Source of the DNA: Pezicula radicicola
Lineage: Eukaryota > Ascomycota > Leotiomycetes > Helotiales > Dermateaceae
DNA length: 64,000 nt
Assembly: GCA_003008705.1 (NCBI GenBank)
Contig: PDUO01000059.1
Coordinates: 1-64,000 of the forward strand
Direction of reading: 5' to 3'
In this document: piece after piece, positions 57,372 through 64,000 of the stretch
How positions within the stretch are numbered: position 1 is the first letter of the stretch
How the letters are laid out: every line of letters starts with the position of its first letter
Made by a program: the position numbers and the translations under genes
Notes under the pieces: model-generated
Seen by the model: the letters and a program-made list of their open reading frames with translations, nothing else
Database searches by the model: none
Told to the model about the DNA's origin: nothing

Positions 57372-57886
57372 TTTTTGAGTTGCTGTGGTGAAGGTGCTGA
57401 AAGAAACGAAAGTGAAAGGATGAGGATATACGTGTGTTAGACAAGGACGAGTATGTTTTGATAGAATAGAGATTCGGAGAAAGGAGTTGTTTCTGAAAAG
57501 CTTGATCACGGGGAATGATGATGGTGGTGAAATCATTTGTGACTAGCTGACTTGAGTGGTGGAGAATGGAGTGCGTCACTTTTGAGGCCATTCATACCTA
57601 CAAAGGTAAAATACCCTGAGATATTGGCCGCGGGGCATCAACACAGATAAGAATTTGAGGAAGGTGGTACCGGTTCGCTTGCTGGATTATCTGGAAAGCT
57701 CCTCCTAATCCCACTTAGGTAGGTATAAGCGACGGGTGTACAGTACGGTACGGTCGTCTTTTGTCATTCTTTGAGTCTTAAACGACACCAGAAACCTTCT
57801 ATCTACTTTAAAGATGGCCATAGCAACGAACCCAAAATAGCCTGCGAAGAAAGAAGAAAACAATGCCTTTGATACAAACTAAAATC
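57372..57886. other. promoter region of the aldehyde dehydrogenase gene
   Basis: 515 bases between the two same-strand genes, with no ORF of note. I looked for the CGGCGCCG word found at 62596 and did not see it here. Confidence 0.45.
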
Positions 57887-59716
57887 TTAAAGCTTGCACA
57901 ACCGACCATCTACCCCAAGAGTCGTGAGATGTCTCCTTGAAATCTCCTTGATAGAGCGACATCTATTATAGACAGGGCTAGTCAGCAAATATACCGCCTT
58001 AAAAGAGTTAAGAAAAGAATGAAAACTAAAAACATACCCAGCAAGAGCCATTGTAGTCCGAAACTCCTGCAACAGCAACTGCACACCCAACTCAACACCA
58101 TCTTGACCTTTATACTAGTTTTCAATCAGTATACACTTCAAAACTGTTATACTAGGACAACATACAGCAAGGCCCCAAATTGGAATCCTCCCAACAAAAC
58201 AATGCTGAGCTCCAAGAGCTAGCGCCTTAAAGATATCCGAACCTCTCCGAATCCCACCATCAACAGCAATCTGGATCCTGCCCTGAGCAACAGGTGCACA
58301 AGCTCTTAAACAATGAAGCGTTGCAGGCGCGCCATCAAGTTGACGACCTCCATGATTAGAGATAACAACACCATCAAGACCATACTGAATAGCCAGCTCG
58401 ACATCTTCCGGAGAATTGACTATAATCACAAATCCCCACTTAGTTCTCAATCAATAACACGGACGGAAGAAAAAACCTACCACCCTTCAACCAAAGCTGA
58501 AGTTTCGTATGCTCTCTCAACCACGGAATAGTAGTCTCCCAATCCAGAGTTTGATCTAGTTCAAAAATCAATAAATACCCAATTCCCACTTCCCTTCAAC
58601 CAAGCACTAAGGTAATCAGAAAGATCAACTCACCATAACCCAAAGCCTCATCATTAATACCAAAAGTCGTCGTCCCATTCGTATTGATATTAGGCCACGT
58701 CATATCATCAGGCAACTGAAACGAATTCCGAAATTCATTCAATCTCCTTCCCAAAACCGGACAATCAACCGATAAGAAAAGAGCCTTATATCCCGCCTCT
58801 ACAAGAGTTAATCAGTCCCCAGAAGTCTAAAACCCTCAACAGCTAAAGCCCAAACCCTCCAATACAACCTCCCCCCGCCCACCAAAAACACAAAAACAAA
58901 AACAAAACAAAAAGAAGAAAACAAAAATGAAAACTCACTCTCAGCCCTCCTCAAAAGCTGCCTAGTAATCCCGCGATCATTAAGCACACACATCTGCATA
59001 ACAAACGGATTCCCACTTCCTTGAGCAGCAACATCCTCCAAACTAGTAGTAGAATAAGAAGATAAGCCCATACAAATACCCATTTTAGCAGCAGCACGCG
59101 AAGTAGCGATTTCGCCGTCTGGATGTGCTAATTTATGCATAGCCGTTGGGCTGAAACCGAGTGGGAATGAAACCTATGTTTGTTTTTTTCTTTTAGTATT
59201 TTGATAATGTGAAAGGATTGAGGATTTGGATGGATGGGGAGGAATAGTAGAGGGTATGAAGTATGAAAAAAACTGTATTTTATTAAAGACTTACCTTACA
59301 ACCAAAAATCTCAGTCCTAGTATCGATATTCTGAACATTAATAAGGATACGAGGAAGGATTCGATAATGATCATAAGCAGCTTCGTTCTCTCGTAACCTA
59401 TAGCAATATCAACTCAAAAAAATCTTCCCAAAACCAAGACACAAACTCTTTCAGTATAACGATCAGGAATCATAAGGTATCATAGATTGGAAAAAAAAGA
59501 CAACAACATACGTAATCATATCCATAGCACCACCATTAAAATAATCTACAAAGATCTCATAATTAACAACGATCAGAACATCTTCCAGTAGGGTGCTCCG
59601 TATAGAAGTTATGCATACATACCCTCATACATCTTAGCCAACCTCCCATTCCCCTCCCTCTTCAAATCATCAATCGTAAAAACATTCTCATCAAGCGTCG
59701 GTCCCCGATTAGCCAT
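57887..59716 (-). CDS. FMN-dependent 2-hydroxyacid oxidase/dehydrogenase, probable peroxisomal
   Basis: About 370 residues over nine exons, from MANRGPTLDENVFTIDDLKR. The TIM-barrel FMN enzyme motifs are in order: YFNGGAMDMIT, LPRILINVQNIDT, VSFPLGFSPTAMHKLAHPDGE, LSSYSTTSLEDVA, MQMCVLNDRG, ALFLSVDCPVLGRR, LWLKGVNSPEDVELA, SNHGGRQLDG (catalytic His and substrate Arg), VDGGIRRGSDIFKALALGA and GRIPIWGLAYKGQDGVELG. It oxidises a 2-hydroxy acid (glycolate, lactate or mandelate type) to a 2-keto acid, with oxygen or another acceptor. The C-terminal CKL fits the PTS1 consensus, so peroxisomal placement is expected and H2O2 could be handled there. An upstream in-frame Met (59797) would add a hydrophobic leader, but family members begin at MANRG-like sequence. 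It lies head-to-tail with the ALDH gene. Confidence 0.9.
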
Positions 59717-60654
59717 CTCGAAGAACTTGAAACTCTGACCACTTCCACTTCTCAACAAACAAACAAACAATAAAAGCAAACACAACAAAAAAGTCACAAA
59801 AACCCAAACTAAATCCTCTCAATATCAACTCAGACCCAATTAAAAAATCGATTTCAAAACCAGAAGACAAATATAATCTTTATGATAACAATGTTCACAT
59901 CCCATGAAGTTATAATAAAGTTTGTTGAGCCCAAAACAAAACCCCCCATTAGTAGTGCATCACGCCACCCTGACCCACTCTACCGTATTCCCGCGCTCTT
60001 ATTTGTTCCTGTACCTAAAAGTTAGCCTGGTTAGCTTGGGTGGCATGTTGGATTTAAAATGTTTCAAAAATGGGGGTTTACGGTTTACGGGTTTTGCGGT
60101 TTTGCGGTTTTTGGGTTTGTGGGAGCCTAAAGAGCGGTCGCTATAAGTTACTTAAAGGAGATGAACGAGGGTATCCGTGGATAAGCGAGGGGCGAGGAAG
60201 AAGAGGAAAGGCGAGGAGATGGCAGTTGTCGCCGAGTCATGGCTATACATTCTGTAGTGGTTCTTATTTCATTATTATTGCTGCACGTCTCTATTTATTG
60301 ATTCGAATGTTTTAAAGTCTTAAAGTTTTGAAGAGGTTTATTTTGAGATTTATGGGGTTATTGAAATAGTGCAGCTAATAGTTAGGTTCAGTCGCTCCCT
60401 AATATTGCGTATAAATTTGGGATATAATTTTCGACTTTCTACAATAAAGGAATAAGGCTGTTTGTAATCAGTAAATAGGCAACTCAAATTAAATAAATAG
60501 GCTAGATCAAGTGAGTTAACACGCTTCCACCTATGTGACACTTACTTGGACCACAGCTTTCTCAAGCCAAATTACAACCACACTATCAGACTGGCTTTCT
60601 TTGTTGAGAATACTTTTATTGGAATAAATTTTCCTATAGAGACAACAGTGTCCC
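59717..60654. other. intergenic, promoter of the hydroxyacid oxidase and 3' flank of the transporter
   Basis: No gene seen. There is a GGTTT/GCGGTTTTGCGGTTTT-like run at 60074-60112 and AT-rich sequence at 60320-60480. ORFs at 59922-60146 and 60070-60315 have no motif. Confidence 0.45.
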
Positions 60655-62100
60655 TCATATCCTCATAAACAATACCGGTCCTGTCCCAGCAAGTCGCGCA
60701 GCAACCATCAAGAACCCGCCCACCATCAACGAACTCGCCGCCCAAGCCTGTGCGTTTAGGTAATCACCTCCATTATTTTGAATCAAGAAACCCCCGAATG
60801 GAGGCCCTGTGAGACACGCAAAGCTAACCACCGTAAAGAACATGCCCATACGCACACCTGCCATCTTCAAATCGGTGATGTTCAGACTCGAGACGACAGC
60901 CGGGAAAAGACTCTGGACACCAGCAACGAGAAGCCCATAGGTTGCAGCCCAGCCGAAGAGACCTGATCGAGTGTCGATTGCGGTCCAGCTGTAGATGAGT
61001 AGGGAAGACACAAAGCAGAATGGGATTATGGTGTTTAGCGGTCCGAAGAATCGATCCGCAATAATGTTTGGGATGAGGCGACCAATAATGCTAATGCCGT
61101 TCATCAGAAGGAGGAGAGACTGTGAATCTGCCTCGCTGACTCCAACGATATTCCGTCCGTACGAGCCAATCTGTCATAATCAGCAACAATAAACTCGGAG
61201 TGGCTGAAACTAACTTACGTAGTAAAAGGCGAAATACAAGCCCCAAAAGTTAAAAAACATGCCGGCAGTGAACAAAGTGAAGGGTAACTCCTTGAACACT
61301 TTCCACTCAATGACTTTGCCTGTTTTGCGTGGTGGGAGGCGAGTTTTGGTGAACGTCACTGCCATGGTGCTAGTAGCGAGAACAACGAAACCGAGAACGC
61401 GTACAGTCCAGGCAAAACCAATCTTTGGCAGAAGTTGTCGCACAATGGTGGGAAATATCATTCCACCAAAGCCACTCCCAGCGGATGAGATACCCATAGC
61501 TAGCGATCTCTTCGTTGTGAAGTAAGTTGACAGAAGTGCAAGTGATGGAGTAAAAACAAGGCCATCACCCATACCAGTACATACTCCTTGCGCGAGGAAA
61601 AATTGGTAGTATTTGGTCGAAATAGATGTCATAAATATTCCAATGAGCTGTAATGAGAATCCGACAATCAAGATGAATCTGAGGTAACCAGCATCAGTTG
61701 CCCGACCAGCCCATGTCCCAATGAAAAACTGCATGAAAATCTGAACAGAACCAATCCAAGAGACTGCAGACGGCTCGTAACCTAGCTCGTTGACATAATA
61801 TGTTTGGAAGACACCAAAACTGACAATATACCCCCAAGTATTGAAAATGATGAGGAAAGACATGGCTGTCTGTGTCCATGCTAGAAAACCTCCATCAGGT
61901 GGTGGCTCGATTTCCCGAGCAGAAGAACTAGTTATTGCCCTAGTAATCCGACTTGTGACTTTGGTGATCGTGGATTGCTTCTCTAAACTTGGTGGGAAAC
62001 CCCCGATTTCATCTCCCTTGTCGTCATTGTAAGTAGCTGCTGCAGGACGAATTTCACTGAATCCCACAGGTTCTGCTCCTTCAACTGAAAGCCTTGACAT
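60655..62100 (-). CDS. MFS transporter, monocarboxylate-transporter (MCT) type
   Basis: Exons 62100-61219 and 61170-60655 (48-base intron) give 465 residues. After a cytosolic head of about 75 residues, PPPDGGFLAWTQTAMSFLII is the MCT signature at the start of helix 1. Then come YEPSAVSWIGSVQIFMQFF, GVCTGMGDGLVFTPSLAL and GISSAGSGFGGMIFP, all standard in fungal MCT-like carriers. A central cytosolic loop (LPPRKTGKVIEWKVFKEL) separates two six-helix halves. It ends with a short basic tail. Members move monocarboxylates, riboflavin or unknown solutes across the plasma membrane. Here the neighbours suggest an organic acid or amine-derived acid. The ATG at 62100 (MSRLSVEG) is used; the frame extends upstream only from a TTG. 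It is divergent from the amine oxidase gene. Confidence 0.9.
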
Positions 62101-62930
62101 CTTTATTACAAGGCCCACCCTCAATGACCTGACTCAGTGCCGCTAATGTATGCGAAGTGCCCAAGGTAAGTTATGCAGATGCAGCCTAGAATAGCATGCA
62201 CGTTATTATAGAGAGCTGAAGACTGGTGCTGAACAAGAATGCAAGTGAAAGTAAAGAGATATACCTTAATGCCATAGTCTCACCTTTTGTGCTTTTATTT
62301 GGGACAACAATCCACCTGAGTCGGGCATCAAGCACCCAAGTGATGGAGAAAACTCTTCGCTCCAAGTGGAGAGCACAATTACAAACCGTGCGATGATTAA
62401 AAGATGCAGAGGCCGAAGTAAAAGACTCCGGAATTTGTGTACTTGGTTGGGGACCTAGATCCCATTATTCTCGGAATTCGAAGGGATATAAATCGGGAAA
62501 ATGGGGCAAGGATAGAGTCAACATGTTCGCTGACCGTGATTGGATACTCTAAGATTGAATGGGGCTTTGTCACCGCCACGACTCGCTTCACTGCTCGGCG
62601 CCGGTAACGACTTGGCCGGAATTGACATTCGGCGCCGATAACAACATGTAGGGCAAGTTATCGTTCTGAAGCCTCAATCTGTCGAGCACTGTCGAACTAT
62701 TTACCTTTGAATATCGTAGGACGCGGCGAGAGCTTCCTCGGGCCCAAAGTGCAGTGGAACGATTGATAAGACTTTTGGGAGATATATAACAAGCAACGTG
62801 CAAACAAAAGGCTTGAAGACTGCGGTACTTCGATTTACCTTGTCTGGTTTTCTGTGCGTTCAAGACCATTTATTACTTTCCGGCAAAGAAAGTTTCCAAA
62901 ATCAGAAAGGAAGCCCTCACATCATTGAAA
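62101..62930. promoter_or_regulatory. divergent promoter, transporter / amine oxidase
   Basis: 830 bases between divergent start codons. No ORF of interest. It holds two copies of a GC-rich word, given separately. The spacing and orientation allow one regulator to control both genes. Confidence 0.6.
62596..62642. promoter_or_regulatory. paired CGGCGCCG(G/A)TAAC motif
   Basis: The palindrome CGGCGCCG occurs at 62596-62603 and again at 62630-62637. Each is followed on the same side by GTAAC or ATAAC, and the starts are 34 bases apart. CGG/CCG half-sites are what Zn2Cys6 regulators usually bind. The site is about 330 bases before the amine oxidase ATG and 530 before the transporter ATG. The binding role is inferred. 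Confidence 0.55.
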
Positions 62931-64000
62931 ATGGCTACATCCGGTACTCACACGAACAATGTGGTAGATGTGATTGTTATCGGAGCAGGACTGAGTGGGC
63001 TGCAAACAGCACGGTCAGTGCACGCCGGTGGATTGACATGTGTTGTATTAGAGGCTCGTGATAGAGTGGGCGGAAAGACATGGACGCAGAATTTAAAGAC
63101 TAAAAATGGCTTGATCGAACTAGGAGCTGCTTGGATCAATGATGTTAACCAAACTCGCATGACTTCTCTTACCAGAGAATTTGGGTTGGAACTCATAGAG
63201 CAAAACACCACTGGGGATTGCGTCTTGCAAGATTTTGATGGGAAGATAAGCACGTTTGCATATGGCTCATTGCCAGAGGTATGTGTGACGTCTCTGCCAT
63301 GGTAACACAATGCTAAATGTTGTTTTGTTAGTTCACAGCCGCTGAGCAGGCAAATTGTGCTCATGTCCGCGACGCAGTCGAAGCTGAGTGTCAAAAAGTT
63401 GATGTCTTCGATCCCCGAAACACTCATCTTGATTCGATAACTTTTGCTCAATATGTTGCTAGCTTGGGTGCCGGAAAAGCGGCGACTGAGACAACAGCGA
63501 TCTGGACTCGGGCTATGTTGGGCATGGAACCTTCCGAAATATCGGCCCTATTCTTCCTTAACTATTGTAAGTCTGGAGGTGGTCTTATGCAAATGCGTTC
63601 AGACCGCAAGGGTGGAGGACAGCACCTGAGGGTACGGGAAGGAACCCAGAGCTACGCAAAAGGACTTGCTGCAGCACTTCCAGCTGGCACCGTGAAGCTG
63701 TCCGCACCAGTCGTCTCTATATCCAAACTGAACGGGGAGCAATTGACAGAGGTTACCACCACGGTCGGCACGTGGAGAGCGAAGAAAGTTGTCGTTTCCA
63801 TCCCAACGCCTGTGTACAAGACAATCACCTTCACACCGCCACTTCCACCGACCAAGAGACTCCTTACTGATTCCACAAAATATGGCTCCTACACCAAAGT
63901 CATGGTGTCCTTCAAATCATCATTTTGGAAGAAGAAGGGCTTGTGCGGCCTCTCCCAGTCGTTTGTTGGGCCAGCATCGGTGATCCGTGACACGAGTATC
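62931..64000 (+). CDS. flavin-containing amine oxidase, MAO-N-like (partial, runs off window)
   Basis: Exon one 62931-63278, intron GTATGT...TTAG, exon two from 63332 to the window end; the C-terminus is missing. The N-terminal ADP-binding fold is clear: DVIVIGAGLSGLQTARSV, then LEARDRVGGKTWTQNL (GG doublet). LGAAWINDVNQTRMTSL follows, where the family often has GGQWV. GGGLMQMRSDRKGGGQHLRV and TQSYAKGLAAALP belong to the substrate domain. KYGSYTKVMVSF is the typical segment after the barrel. It deaminates primary amines to aldehydes with FAD, oxygen and release of ammonia and H2O2. Aspergillus MAO-N is peroxisomal and ends in a PTS1; the end of this one cannot be seen. It is divergently paired with the MCT-like transporter and near a peroxisomal ALDH, which can take its aldehyde. 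Confidence 0.92.

Noticed and set aside
59714..59797. N-terminal extension of the hydroxyacid oxidase with a signal-peptide-like leader
   Set aside because: The family starts at MANRG-like sequence, a CKL peroxisomal end argues against secretion, and the extension is in the untranslated leader.
62101..62124. Longer start of the MFS transporter
   Set aside because: That frame opens at a TTG; the first ATG is at 62100.

Overview
The window looks like genomic DNA of a filamentous ascomycete (Pezizomycotina). I infer a Leotiomycetes-like fungus from the style of the lineage-restricted genes; no marker proves it. The evidence for the group is many short GT-AG introns of about 47-75 bases, gene families typical of moulds (6-MSAS-type polyketide synthase, HET-domain remnant, fungal rhodopsin-domain membrane protein, OTT_1508-like deaminase, secondary-metabolite O-methyltransferase), and AT-rich islands almost free of CA/TG dinucleotides, the mark left by repeat-induced point mutation (RIP).

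Layout. 1-1803: an AT-rich RIP-like island cuts off the 5' half of a serine-peptidase-like gene. 2584-6399: a divergent housekeeping pair, a PPG1-type protein phosphatase and the nonsense-mediated-decay factor UPF3. 7342-14445: an accessory stretch with a coiled-coil orphan, two LTR-like remnants on either side of an intact OTT_1508-like deaminase, and a DUF829/TMEM53 hydrolase. 15555-20986: a seven-helix membrane protein (with a 25-N assembly gap) and an O-methyltransferase. 22840-28297: two coiled-coil genes and a pyridoxamine-phosphate-oxidase-like flavoprotein. 30098-32373: adenylosuccinate lyase. 33342-42270: mostly decayed sequence, with a Cys-rich pseudogene, a glutathione transferase, a broken HET gene and an inverted-repeat element. 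42271-47655: a 1770-residue partially reducing polyketide synthase. 49244-50273: a DUF4743/Nudix hydrolase. 50274-55590: repeats, including a 655-bp element with about 100-bp terminal inverted repeats. 55591-64000: a catabolic cluster.

The most interesting unit is that last cluster: aldehyde dehydrogenase, FMN-dependent 2-hydroxyacid oxidase, monocarboxylate-type MFS transporter and, divergently, a MAO-N-like flavin amine oxidase that runs off the window. The ALDH ends in SRL and the hydroxyacid oxidase in CKL, both matching the PTS1 peroxisomal signal, and the MFS/MAO intergenic region carries two copies of CGGCGCCG(G/A)TAAC 34 bases apart. Together they suggest a co-regulated peroxisomal route from a beta-hydroxy amine through a hydroxy-aldehyde and a 2-hydroxy acid to a 2-keto acid. 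The order of steps and the substrate are inference.

No tRNA, rRNA or CRISPR was found. Exon boundaries come from reading GT/AG sites and frame continuity; where I checked the sums, the joined exons keep frame.
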